Assembly: GCA_040387375.1 (NCBI GenBank)
Contig: JAZKDW010000051.1
Span: 9,182-73,181 of the forward strand
DNA from: JAZKDW01 sp040387375
Lineage (GTDB): Bacteria; Pseudomonadota; Gammaproteobacteria; Burkholderiales; Burkholderiaceae_D
Direction: 5' to 3'
Length of the DNA: 64,000 nucleotides
Shown here: positions 36,813-44,638 of the stretch, piece by piece
How positions within the stretch are numbered: the first letter of the stretch is position 1
Layout of the letters: each line of letters starts with the position of its first letter
Notes under the pieces: generated by a model
Database searches by the model: none
Seen by the model: the letters and a program-made list of their open reading frames with translations, nothing else
What the model was told of the DNA's origin: nothing
Position numbers and translations under genes: made by a program

Positions 36813-36930
36813 GTTCGATTCCAGACAAACTTGCAAGTTCACCGGAAACTTTTATCCGAAGACAATGCCATACAAATCGATTGTTTGAATGAACTGCAGG
36901 ATCCTAAAATTTTTAGCGACAGGAGCAATA

Positions 36931-37272
36931 ATGAAATCGATACTGAACACTTCAAAAATCATTCTGGCGGCAAGCGTTCTGACAGTGATGTTTGCCGGAT
37001 GCGAGCGTCGTGCGGCGGATGCCCCGGGCAGCTCAGGCGGCACAGGTTCGTCAGGCACCAGTGAATCCGGTACGTCAGGATCCGGTACGTCAGGATCCGG
37101 TACATCAGGATCCGGCACTACCAGCCCAGGCGCGACGGGTTCCGGCACATCGGGAACCGGCATGCCCGGAAGTACCACGCCGGGCACGACAGGCTCGGGC
37201 ACGTCGGAGTCGGGAACATCGGGCACGACGGGCTCCGGAACCGGCACCTCCGGAAGCGGCACCTCGAAGTGA
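36931..37272 (+). CDS. Small Gly/Ser/Thr-rich lipoprotein
   Basis: The 113-residue protein has a lipoprotein signal (MKSILNTSKIILAASVLTVMFAGC, lipobox FAGC, lipidated Cys 24). The whole mature part is a flexible Gly-Thr-Ser repeat (GTSGSGTSGS pattern) without a folded domain. The gene contains three tandem 15-bp units at 37066-37110, so length variation is likely. ATG 36931 follows CAGGAGCAATA. It is driven by the sigma-54 promoter at 36797. Its function is unknown; a spacer or surface-coating role is possible. Confidence 0.8.
   Translation: MKSILNTSKIILAASVLTVMFAGCERRAADAPGSSGGTGSSGTSESGTSGSGTSGSGTSGSGTTSPGATGSGTSGTGMPGSTTPGTTGSGTSESGTSGTTGSGTGTSGSGTSK
37066..37110 (+). repeat. Three tandem 15-bp repeats in the lipoprotein gene
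   Basis: The unit TCCGGTACGTCAGGA occurs at 37066, 37081 and (with one change) 37096. Each unit encodes five residues of the Gly-Thr-Ser repeat, so changes in copy number keep the frame. Confidence 0.9.
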
Positions 37273-37371
37273 ATTGACGGAGAACTAGCCGAACGCTTCT
37301 CTCTTTCTTCGCCGCCGATCTGATCATGGGTTCGGCTGGCGATTATTTCATCATTAAAAGGAACAGTACGG

Positions 37372-37821
37372 ATGGACTCAATTGCAAAGACTTCCCGGAG
37401 CCTGATTGTCGTGAGCTTGCTAAGCGCGATTTTTGTTGCAGGTTGTAATCGCGGATCATCCGACCAGGCTCCCCCCGCTACTGAAAGCCCGCCGGCTGCC
37501 GGCACTACAGGCACACCGCCACCAGCGGCTGCTCCGGGCGCCAGTGGTGGTACGACACCCGGCGCGGACACCTCAGGCAAGCCTTCTACCGAGGCAGGGT
37601 CGGCACTTGACGACACGACGATCACCACCAAGGTAAAGACAGCGCTGCTGGCTGACCCGAACGTCAAAGGCCTCGATATTTCGGTGGAGACGCAGAGTGG
37701 TGAGACGGTCCTGAGCGGTATCGTCGATAATCAGGCCCAGATCGACAGCGCCCTCAAGACCGCCCAGGGTGTTGAAGGCGTCAAGAAGGTGACCAACAAA
37801 ATGAAAGTCAAGGCTGGCTGA
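37372..37821 (+). CDS. BON-domain lipoprotein (OsmY-like)
   Basis: The 149-residue protein has a lipoprotein signal (lipobox VAGC, Cys 25). A Pro/Ala/Gly-rich linker follows (about 26-75), then one BON domain (LDDTTITTKVKTALLADPNVKGLDISVETQSGETVLSGIVDNQAQIDSA). BON proteins are envelope-stress proteins that bind phospholipid or interact with outer-membrane components. ATG 37372 follows AAAAGGAACAGTACGG. It lies 99 nt after the Gly/Ser/Thr-rich lipoprotein and is probably in the same transcript. Confidence 0.88.
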   Translation: MDSIAKTSRSLIVVSLLSAIFVAGCNRGSSDQAPPATESPPAAGTTGTPPPAAAPGASGGTTPGADTSGKPSTEAGSALDDTTITTKVKTALLADPNVKGLDISVETQSGETVLSGIVDNQAQIDSALKTAQGVEGVKKVTNKMKVKAG

Positions 37822-37847
37822 CCGCTGGATGGTTTTCATGCCGGCGT

Positions 37848-37869
37848 CCGGCAGGCAGGCGCCTGCCGG
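37848..37869 (+). terminator. Hairpin after the BON lipoprotein gene
   Basis: CCGGCAGGC and GCCTGCCGG form a perfect 9-bp stem with an AGGC loop, 27 nt after the stop. There is no T-run, so termination would be weak or factor-dependent. Confidence 0.45.
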
Positions 37870-38048
37870 TATTAAATCACCTGTCGAATGCAGGGGATCT
37901 TGTTTCTTCTTCTATCGTGGAAATCAAACATCGCTTGATTGTTGATCCCGATTGACCGAAGTCAAACCCGGATACAAGGAGATTGGCGACACTGCTTTTA
38001 TTCAAAGCACGATAATGCGGCGCTCCGCCGCACATAGACTGTCTTCAT

Positions 38049-39467
38049 ATGCCACATGTACTGATCGTAGACGATGATCTGAATACGCGGGAAGCACTGG
38101 TGGAGATCACGGCTGCGGAAGGGTTTACCACCGCCGTGGCGGGCAATATACGCGACGCGCAAATCCAGATTGCGTTGCAGCGGCCCGATGTCGTGCTGAT
38201 CGACCTCAAGCTGCCCGACGGCAGTGGCATGGACTTGTTCAATGACATTGAATCGCGTGCGACGACCCAGATCGTGCTGATTACCGGCCACGCCAGTATT
38301 GAAACGGCGGTTGAAGCGCTGCGTCTCGGCGCCGCCGATTATCTGACAAAGCCCATCAATTTTCGCCGCCTCAAGGCACTGCTGTCGCGCGTGCCGCGTA
38401 CTGCCGATCTGAAAACCGAAATCGGTGTCTTGCGCAGTGAGCTCAAGCGCCTCGGTCACTTCGGGCAAATGCTGGGTGCGGCGCCGGTAATGCAAAAACT
38501 CTATAACCATATTTCCCGTGTTGCGCCCACCGAAGCGACCGTGTTGTTGCTGGGTGAAAGCGGCACTGGCAAGGAGTTGGCGGCGCAAACCATACACGAC
38601 CTGAGCTTGCGGCAAAAGCAGCCTTTCCTGCCCGTTAACTGCGGCGCCATTTCACCGCAGCTGATTGAAAGCGAAATCTTCGGCCATGAAAAAGGGAGTT
38701 TTACCGGCGCCGACCGGCAGCACAAAGGTTATTTCGAGCGCGCCAGCGGCGGCACCTTGCTGCTCGATGAAATTACCGAGATGCCCATCGAGTTGCAGGT
38801 AAAGCTGTTGCGGGTACTGGAAACCGGTTCCTTCATGCGCATAGGCAGCAACCAGGAACAGGAAACCGATGTGCGTGTAATTGCCGCCACCAATCGCGAC
38901 CCGGAAGACGCGATCCTTGAAGGAAAACTGCGGCTGGATCTTTATCATCGCCTGAATGTGTTTCCGCTGAAGATCCCGGCATTGCGGGAACGTGGCGCCG
39001 ACGTTGAATTGCTGGCACAGCGTTTTCTGGATGAATTCAACCTGGCGCACGGCACGGAGAAAGTGCTTTCTGCCGATGGGCTGGCTTGCCTGAGTGCGCA
39101 TCACTGGCCAGGCAACGTGCGTGAACTGCGCAATTACATGCAGCGGGCGTTCATCCTGTCGGATCGGATAATCGATGCCAGCGTGTTGGCTCCCACCATG
39201 ACCACGCACGCGCCGACCGGATTGACGCTGGCGATTCCAGTGGGCACATCGCTTGCGGACGTGGACCGGAGGCTGATATTCGCGACGCTGGAGTTATGCG
39301 GAGGCGTCAAGAAAAGAGCTGCGGATATTCTCGGCATCAGTCTGAAGACACTGTATAACCGGCTGGAAGAATATGGGCCGAACGAGGCGCCGCAGAAGGA
39401 AGAGTCAGCATTCCTGCACAAGGCAAAAGAGGATGTGGCTTTGCAAAAAGGGAATATGTACGGGTGA
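38049..39467 (+). CDS. Sigma-54-dependent response regulator (NtrC family)
   Basis: The 472-residue protein has a receiver domain (acidic D8-D10, phospho-acceptor D52 in VVLIDLKLP, K101). The AAA+ domain has GESGTGKE (169-176), the sigma-54 loop GSFTGA (216-221) and LLLDEI. The Fis-type helix-turn-helix reads RAADILGISLKTLYNRLEEY, followed by a 30-residue tail. It is the likely phospho-regulated activator of the sigma-54 promoters in this region. The hybrid kinase at 39512 is convergent and 44 nt away, and is its probable cognate partner. A 7-bp GC hairpin (38016-38032) lies just before the start. Confidence 0.92.
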   Translation: MPHVLIVDDDLNTREALVEITAAEGFTTAVAGNIRDAQIQIALQRPDVVLIDLKLPDGSGMDLFNDIESRATTQIVLITGHASIETAVEALRLGAADYLTKPINFRRLKALLSRVPRTADLKTEIGVLRSELKRLGHFGQMLGAAPVMQKLYNHISRVAPTEATVLLLGESGTGKELAAQTIHDLSLRQKQPFLPVNCGAISPQLIESEIFGHEKGSFTGADRQHKGYFERASGGTLLLDEITEMPIELQVKLLRVLETGSFMRIGSNQEQETDVRVIAATNRDPEDAILEGKLRLDLYHRLNVFPLKIPALRERGADVELLAQRFLDEFNLAHGTEKVLSADGLACLSAHHWPGNVRELRNYMQRAFILSDRIIDASVLAPTMTTHAPTGLTLAIPVGTSLADVDRRLIFATLELCGGVKKRAADILGISLKTLYNRLEEYGPNEAPQKEESAFLHKAKEDVALQKGNMYG

Positions 39468-39471
39468 CGTT

Positions 39472-39513
39472 CCCCGTGCGGCACTCCCCGTGTGGCACTC
39501 CCCGTGCGGCACT
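39472..39513. repeat. Three tandem 14-bp repeats between convergent regulator genes
   Basis: CCCCGTGCGGCACT occurs at 39472, 39486 (one change) and 39500. The array fills the gap between the response regulator and the kinase and runs into the kinase stop codon (39512-39514). Confidence 0.85.
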
Positions 39514-41164
39514 ATCCACGCGACGCCATCATCGCGATCACCACAATCAGTTCCTCTGGCGCTACCGGCTTGGTCATATGCATTTGAAAACCGGCAGTCA
39601 GCGCCTTGATACGATCTTCACGCTGGGCAAATGCAGTCAGTGCCAGCGCCGGCAATCGGTGCAGGGGAGCGAAGCTGTTGCTGGTTTCCCAGGCGCGCAG
39701 CTTGCGCAATAGCGAGTAGCCATCTTCGACCGGCATGGCGATATCGGACACCAGGATATCGGGCAGTTCCTCCAGCGCCACCGTCGGCAACCAGTCGAAT
39801 ACCTCGCGTGCCGAGCCAGCGGAAAAGACATTGGCGCCAGCGGTCGACAGCACCAGCGCCAGCGATTCGCGCGCCTCTTCCTGGTCATCGATCAGCAGGA
39901 TGCGTAACCCCGACAGCGAGGGCAGGGCGCCGGCCTCGGTTGCCGGCGCCGCCGCATATTTGTCGCGGCTGGTGCGCAGCGGCAGCGCAACGGAAAACGT
40001 GGTGCCGCCATCCTCACCCGGACTGTCGGCGCGCACCGAACCGCCATGCAGTTCGATCAGGTGCTGCACCAGGAAAAGACCGAGTCCAAGGCCGCTGTGC
40101 CCGCGCGTGCTGGAGGTGTCTTGCTGGCTGAAGCGCTCGAACAGGTGCGGCAGGAACTCCCTTGAGATACCCATGCCATCATCGCGCACGGTGATCAATA
40201 TCCGCGCATCGTCGCGGGCAGCGGTCAGCCACACGTTGCCGTCCTGGGGCGTGAACTTGATCGCGTTCGACAACAGGTTCCAGATAATCTGCTGTACCCG
40301 GTCGGAATCGCCGTCCACCTGCTCGTTCGTGATCTGATAGGTGCAGGTCATGCCGATATGTTTTGCCGCCGCCGCGCCGCGCACGCTTTCCACTGCCGCC
40401 TGTATCACCGGCAGCAGCGTGAGCGGCTGTTTCACCAGCCTCAGTTTGCCGCTCATCATGCGTGTGACATCGAGCAGGTCTTCGATCAGGCGCACCTGTT
40501 GCGCCACGCCGGTGCGGATGCCGTTGATTGCCCGTTGCGCAAGCGGTCCCATGTTGAAATCCTTCACATGGCTTTCCAGGATATGCGCCCAGCTCTGGAT
40601 GCCATTCAAGGGCGCGCGTAATTCATGCGAGACGATCGCCAGGAATTCATCTCGCGCCCGCGCCGCTGTCTCAGCCTGGATACGTGCGGCGCGCTCACGC
40701 GCCAGCAATGCCTCATGCTCCTGTTCCATTTTTGTGCGTTCGGTCACGTCATAGGTGATGCCCAGTACCGATTCGATGTGCCCGTCGGGATCGGCCTCCG
40801 GTATCAGGCGCGCTGAAAAATAGCGGGTTCGTGCCCCATTCGCCAATTCAAAATCGAAGCGTTGCTCGGTGGCTGTGTCAAATGCCGCCCGGGTTGCCGT
40901 GTCCCATGCGCGAACCAGGTTGGGCGGCAGTCCGAGTTCGGCTTTGGTCTTGCCCAGACACTCTGCCGCAGGCATGCCTGTCACCGCTTCCACTGCGGGG
41001 TTGACGTAAATGTAGCGCAAGTCACGGTCGATGCGCGCCACGCCATCGGGGGAGTTCTCGATCAGCTGCCGGTAGCGCTGTTCCGCCGAACCAGGTCCCT
41101 TCATTCCTTGAAGCATTTTGCCACTGTCGTCGAATGAAGAGACCGAGGAATTTATTGCAGACAT
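39512..41164 (-). CDS. Soluble PAS-domain hybrid histidine kinase
   Basis: The 550-residue protein has no membrane segments. It has a PAS domain (about 28-140: YRQLIENSPDGVARIDRDLRYIYVNPAVEAVTG), a HisKA domain with phospho-His180 in AIVSHELRAPLN, and an HATPase domain (NLLSNAIKFTP, DDGMGIS, GLGLGLFLVQ). A C-terminal receiver follows (LLIDDQEEARESL, phospho-Asp in LVSDIAMP near 475, Lys in TKPVAPEEL). It senses a cytoplasmic signal. The receiver could pass phosphate on or act as a sink. AAGGAG lies 10 nt before ATG 41164. A sigma-54-type promoter upstream suggests it is part of the regulon it controls. Confidence 0.9.
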   Translation of the reverse strand: MSAINSSVSSFDDSGKMLQGMKGPGSAEQRYRQLIENSPDGVARIDRDLRYIYVNPAVEAVTGMPAAECLGKTKAELGLPPNLVRAWDTATRAAFDTATEQRFDFELANGARTRYFSARLIPEADPDGHIESVLGITYDVTERTKMEQEHEALLARERAARIQAETAARARDEFLAIVSHELRAPLNGIQSWAHILESHVKDFNMGPLAQRAINGIRTGVAQQVRLIEDLLDVTRMMSGKLRLVKQPLTLLPVIQAAVESVRGAAAAKHIGMTCTYQITNEQVDGDSDRVQQIIWNLLSNAIKFTPQDGNVWLTAARDDARILITVRDDGMGISREFLPHLFERFSQQDTSSTRGHSGLGLGLFLVQHLIELHGGSVRADSPGEDGGTTFSVALPLRTSRDKYAAAPATEAGALPSLSGLRILLIDDQEEARESLALVLSTAGANVFSAGSAREVFDWLPTVALEELPDILVSDIAMPVEDGYSLLRKLRAWETSNSFAPLHRLPALALTAFAQREDRIKALTAGFQMHMTKPVAPEELIVVIAMMASRG

Positions 41165-41250
41165 GATAAAAATCGCTCCTTGTCCTGCCCATCAGCAGGC
41201 AGTGGTTTGGTGAAGTGCTGCGGCCAATTGCATTGATGTATCTGACGCTA

Positions 41251-41267
41251 CGCAAGATTGGAGCCGG
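41251..41267 (-). promoter_or_regulatory. Candidate sigma-54 promoter of the hybrid kinase gene
   Basis: On the minus strand CCGGCTCCAATCTTGCG has GG and GC 12 bp apart and a full TTGC. The -24 part is less perfect (GGCTC). The kinase start lies about 90 bp downstream. A GATTTTTTTACTGCCGG element at 41307-41323 lies upstream of it. Confidence 0.45.
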
Positions 41268-41505
41268 GAATTTTGTCATTCGTTAAATTGCAGAGATCTA
41301 TACATTGATTTTTTTACTGCCGGGGTTTGCCGGCGGCATGCACAAGCGTTAAGCAGAAAATGTACCGGCATGAAATAAAGGAAGGCAAGGAACGGATTTT
41401 GCACATGCGGGCTTCTATCTTTTCTGCCGCATGCGATACCTTCTGGATGGCGAAGCGCAGCGCTGCATGAGTCAAAAAAATTCCTCTGCAGCTTTCCAAT
41501 GGAAA

Positions 41506-41538
41506 TGTAGTTTTTACTACGCCCTGTAGAAATTACCC
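41506..41538. promoter_or_regulatory. Tandem candidate activator sites (UAS)
   Basis: TGTAGTTTTTACTAC (41506-41520, arms GTAGT/ACTAC) and CTGTAGAAATTACCC (41524-41538) are spaced 18 bp apart. They lie about 75-95 bp upstream of the sigma-54 promoter at 41607. They have the same core as the elements at 36714 and 58369. Confidence 0.55.
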
Positions 41539-41606
41539 GGCCATGCGTTGCTGCGTCCACCCATTTCCGGGATCGGATACAGCAGGATGGCGCAGCTCCC
41601 CGTGAC

Positions 41607-41621
41607 CGGCATATCTTTTGC
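41607..41621 (+). promoter_or_regulatory. Sigma-54 promoter of the glycosyltransferase-oxidoreductase fusion
   Basis: CGGCATATCTTTTGC has GG at 41608-41609 and GC at 41620-41621 with TTGC. The transcript would start near 41633 and leave a leader of about 195 nt before ATG 41828. Confidence 0.65.
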
Positions 41622-41827
41622 GTAATACAAGCTGAATTCTTTTCTCTGTCAAGAAATTCGAGTGTTCCTCGGATTTTTTATTGCGAAAAATGTCGTCGTG
41701 GCGCGTGTATCCAGCGCGGCGACGAAGCGTCCAGGCCGCATCCCAGCGAGTGTTTTTTTCGATCCATAAGACTTGCGGCCAATATTGTGTCCGTACTTAT
41801 CCGCCGTCTGAACGGCAAGGAGATCGC

Positions 41828-44461
41828 ATGCGTTCAATCATTGTTTTTTCCCATTTGCGCTGGGATTTCGTCTGGCAGCGTCCGCAGCATCTGATGTCGA
41901 GACTGGCCAGATATCATCCGATTGTGTTTGTCGAAGAACCGGTCTTCGACGACCAGGAGAGCCGATGGGAAATAGCCAGTCCGCTGCCCAATGTCTTTGT
42001 CTATCGGCCCCACACATCGGTCGCGATGCCTGGCTTTCACGACGACCAGTTGCCGCAGCTGCGCAAGCTGATGCGGCAACTGGTCGGCGATTTCGACGAT
42101 CATGTCGTGTGGTTTTATACGCCGATGGCACTGCCGCTATTGCAGGAACTTTGCCCTCGTCTGGTGGTGTACGACTGCATGGATGAGCTATCCGCATTCC
42201 GCAACGCGCCCAAACAATTGCTGGCGCGTGAAAATGCGGTGCTGAAGGTTGCGGACATTGTCTTCACCGGCGGTCCCAGCCTGTACCGCAGCAAGCGCGA
42301 GCGGCATCCCAACGTGCACTGTTTTGCCAGCAGCGTCGACGTCGGCCATTTCGTGCAAGCGCTCGAGCGCGCCAATTCGCATCCTGCACATCGTGATATC
42401 GCCGGGCCGCGCCTGGGGTATTACGGCGTGATCGACGAGCGTTTCGACGCCGTTCTGGTGGCGCAGCTTGCAGACGCTCACCCGCAGTGGCAGATCGTGC
42501 TGGTCGGCCCGATCGTCAAGGTCGATCCGGCGTCGATGCCGCAACGCCCCAATATTCATTACCTCGGACAGCAGCCTTACAATGCGCTGCCGCAGTTCCT
42601 GGCGGGCTGGGATGTCTGCCTCCTGCCATTCGCGATCAATGAAGCCACGCGCTTCATCAGCCCCACCAAGACGCTCGAATACATGGCGGCTGCATTGCCG
42701 ATCGTCAGTACGCCGATCGCCGATGTGGTGAGCCTGTTTGGCAGCATGGTCTACATCGCGCCTGACAGCGCGGCGTTTGTCGACGCCTGCGAAGCGGCGC
42801 TGCTGGAATCGCCGGCGCAGCGGGCGCAGAATGTGGCCCGCATGCAGGAGGTGCTGGCGTCCACCTCGTGGGAAAAAACAGTGGACCAGATGCATGCGCT
42901 GCTGAGCGGCACGCGCAGCGCGCGGAAAGTCGCGCCGAAGCTGAGCCAGGAAGCGCCCGAGGCTGGTGCAAATATCAATCCGCTGCGCGCGCCGGCGGCG
43001 ATTCGCAATGTCAAATGTGTGGTGGTAGGCGCGGGACCGACCGGGCTCAGTGCCGCCTATCATCTGGGCCAGGACACGCTGGTGCTGGACCGCAATTCCA
43101 GTGTCGGCGGCTGGTGCCGTTCGGTGCGGGACAAGGGATTCACTTTCGATTATGCCGGGCACATCATGTTTTCCAACGATGCCTATGTACAGAAGCTGTA
43201 CCAGCTTTTGCTCGGTGATAACGTGCACTGGCAAAATCGCGAAGCATGGGTATACAGCAAAGGCGTGCATACGCGTTATCCATTCCAGGGCGCGCTGTAT
43301 GGGCTGCCGCCGAAAGTGATTCGTGAATGCATAGTCGGCGCCATGGAGGCGCGTTTCGGCAGCGTCAAGAAGCCGGACACGCGCTGTGACGCCGCCAATA
43401 CGCAAAAGCTTGCCGCATCGAAGGAGATAGCCGATTGCTGCGCCGATGGCACTGTCACGATTCCTGCATCGCCGTCTTCGCGCGCCGTGTTGCTGGGAAA
43501 GCCGCAACCCGGCAATTTCGAAGAGTTCATCTATAAAGTATGGGGTAGCGGCATCGCACGGCATTTCGCCATTCCGTATAACAGGAAGCTGTGGACAGTA
43601 CCGCTGACAGAGATGGAAACGTCATGGCTGGGCGGCCGTGTGCCCTTGCCCGACCTGGAAGAAATCATTGAAGGCGCGCTGGAACCGGTGGCCAGGCCGA
43701 TGGGGCCGAATGCACGTTTCGGTTATCCGCTGCGCGGCGGCTTTCAAGCGCTGATGCAGGGCTTTGTGCCGCATATCAAGGGCACGCTGGAGCTGAATGC
43801 CGACGTCGTCCAGTTATCGCCGGTGCAGCGCATCGTCGCGCTTGCCGATGGCCGGCGTTTTCACTTCGACAGCCTGATCAGCACCATGCCGTTGCCGGAG
43901 CTGATCAGGCTGATCGGCGATGAAGCGCCAGCCCCGGTGCGGGAGGCGGCCGGCGCGCTGCGGCATATCTCGGTTCGCTGCGTCAATCTGGGCGTGGGCC
44001 GGGAACATATCACCGACAAGCACTGGATCTATTATCCGGAAGAGACGATCTTTCACCGCATTTTTGTGCAGGGTAATGCGAGCCCGGAATGTAATCCGCC
44101 GGGGGGATTCGGGCTGACCTGCGAAATTTCCTATTCGGCCTGGAAGCCCTTGCCGTACACCGGCCAGCAACTGATCGATCGTTGTGTCGCGGACTGCATC
44201 AAGGCCGGCTTGCTGCTTGCGGACGATCGTCTGATCACCGCCAATCAGATCGACATGCCGTATGCGTATGTGGTGTATGACCATGCAAGGGCAAAAAACG
44301 TCGAACTGATCAAGACCTGGCTGGCGGAATACGATATCGTGCTGGCGGGCCGGTACAGCGAATGGGAATACTACAATTCGGATCATGCTTTCCTGGCGGG
44401 GAAAAAGGCGGCGGAAAATGTCCTGTGGGCGCAGCCGCGGAAGAGTGCGCTGGCGGATTAG
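41828..44461 (+). CDS. Fused glycosyltransferase and FAD-dependent UDP-galactopyranose-mutase-like oxidoreductase
   Basis: The protein has 877 residues. Residues 1 to about 385 form a GT-B glycosyltransferase (MRSIIVFSHLRWDFVWQRPQH, YDCMDELSAF, LGYYGVIDERFD, SPTKTLEYMAAALPIVSTPI). From about 395 an FAD/NAD-binding domain starts (VKCVVVGAGPTGLSAAYHLG, VGGWCRSVRDKGFTFDYAGHIMF). It resembles UDP-galactopyranose mutase and amine-oxidase-like sugar enzymes, with LWTVPLTEMETSWLGGRVP further on. The enzyme may make and transfer a rare sugar; this is inferred from the fusion. ATG 41828 has AAGGAG 5 nt upstream. The frame is open back to 41681, but that part has no domain. Confidence 0.85.
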   Translation: MRSIIVFSHLRWDFVWQRPQHLMSRLARYHPIVFVEEPVFDDQESRWEIASPLPNVFVYRPHTSVAMPGFHDDQLPQLRKLMRQLVGDFDDHVVWFYTPMALPLLQELCPRLVVYDCMDELSAFRNAPKQLLARENAVLKVADIVFTGGPSLYRSKRERHPNVHCFASSVDVGHFVQALERANSHPAHRDIAGPRLGYYGVIDERFDAVLVAQLADAHPQWQIVLVGPIVKVDPASMPQRPNIHYLGQQPYNALPQFLAGWDVCLLPFAINEATRFISPTKTLEYMAAALPIVSTPIADVVSLFGSMVYIAPDSAAFVDACEAALLESPAQRAQNVARMQEVLASTSWEKTVDQMHALLSGTRSARKVAPKLSQEAPEAGANINPLRAPAAIRNVKCVVVGAGPTGLSAAYHLGQDTLVLDRNSSVGGWCRSVRDKGFTFDYAGHIMFSNDAYVQKLYQLLLGDNVHWQNREAWVYSKGVHTRYPFQGALYGLPPKVIRECIVGAMEARFGSVKKPDTRCDAANTQKLAASKEIADCCADGTVTIPASPSSRAVLLGKPQPGNFEEFIYKVWGSGIARHFAIPYNRKLWTVPLTEMETSWLGGRVPLPDLEEIIEGALEPVARPMGPNARFGYPLRGGFQALMQGFVPHIKGTLELNADVVQLSPVQRIVALADGRRFHFDSLISTMPLPELIRLIGDEAPAPVREAAGALRHISVRCVNLGVGREHITDKHWIYYPEETIFHRIFVQGNASPECNPPGGFGLTCEISYSAWKPLPYTGQQLIDRCVADCIKAGLLLADDRLITANQIDMPYAYVVYDHARAKNVELIKTWLAEYDIVLAGRYSEWEYYNSDHAFLAGKKAAENVLWAQPRKSALAD

Positions 44462-44498
44462 ATACCGGAATAAATTGGGAGATGCATGTCAAGCAACG

Positions 44499-44610
44499 GC
44501 GCAGTTGTAGGGTGGAAAAGCGCAGCGCCTTCCACCATCATCGATCACCGATGGCATTTGCGAACGCTGCACGGTGGAAGGCGCTGCGCTTTTCCACCCT
44601 ACAACTGCGC
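44499..44610. repeat. Perfect 38-bp inverted repeat (BIME/REP-like)
   Basis: The left arm, 44499-44536, begins GCGCAGTTGTAGGGTGGAAA. The right arm, 44573-44610, is its exact reverse complement. A 36-nt spacer separates them. It fills the gap between the convergent genes 41828 and 44639. The TAGGGTGGAAAAGCGCAGCG core resembles dispersed repeats known from proteobacterial genomes. It can act as a bidirectional transcript end. Confidence 0.85.
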
Positions 44611-44638
44611 GCTTTTGCGTGCGGCATTGTTGAACCAG

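Larger units (their letters stand above)
36489..36930. other. Divergent regulatory region between activator 35502 and lipoprotein 36931
   Basis: No gene is seen in this stretch of about 440 bp. It holds several dyads: GTAAAAAT/ATTTTTAC (36505-36512 and 36528-36535), TACCGCAA/TTGCGGTA with a 7-nt spacer (36541-36563), and ACGGTAGTTTTTACCGT (36714-36730). A sigma-54 promoter facing right lies at 36797. It could serve both flanking genes. Confidence 0.6.

Noticed and set aside
42188..43564. 458-codon minus-strand frame opposite the glycosyltransferase fusion
   Set aside because: Composition is typical of an antisense shadow. The plus-strand protein has clear domains across the same span.
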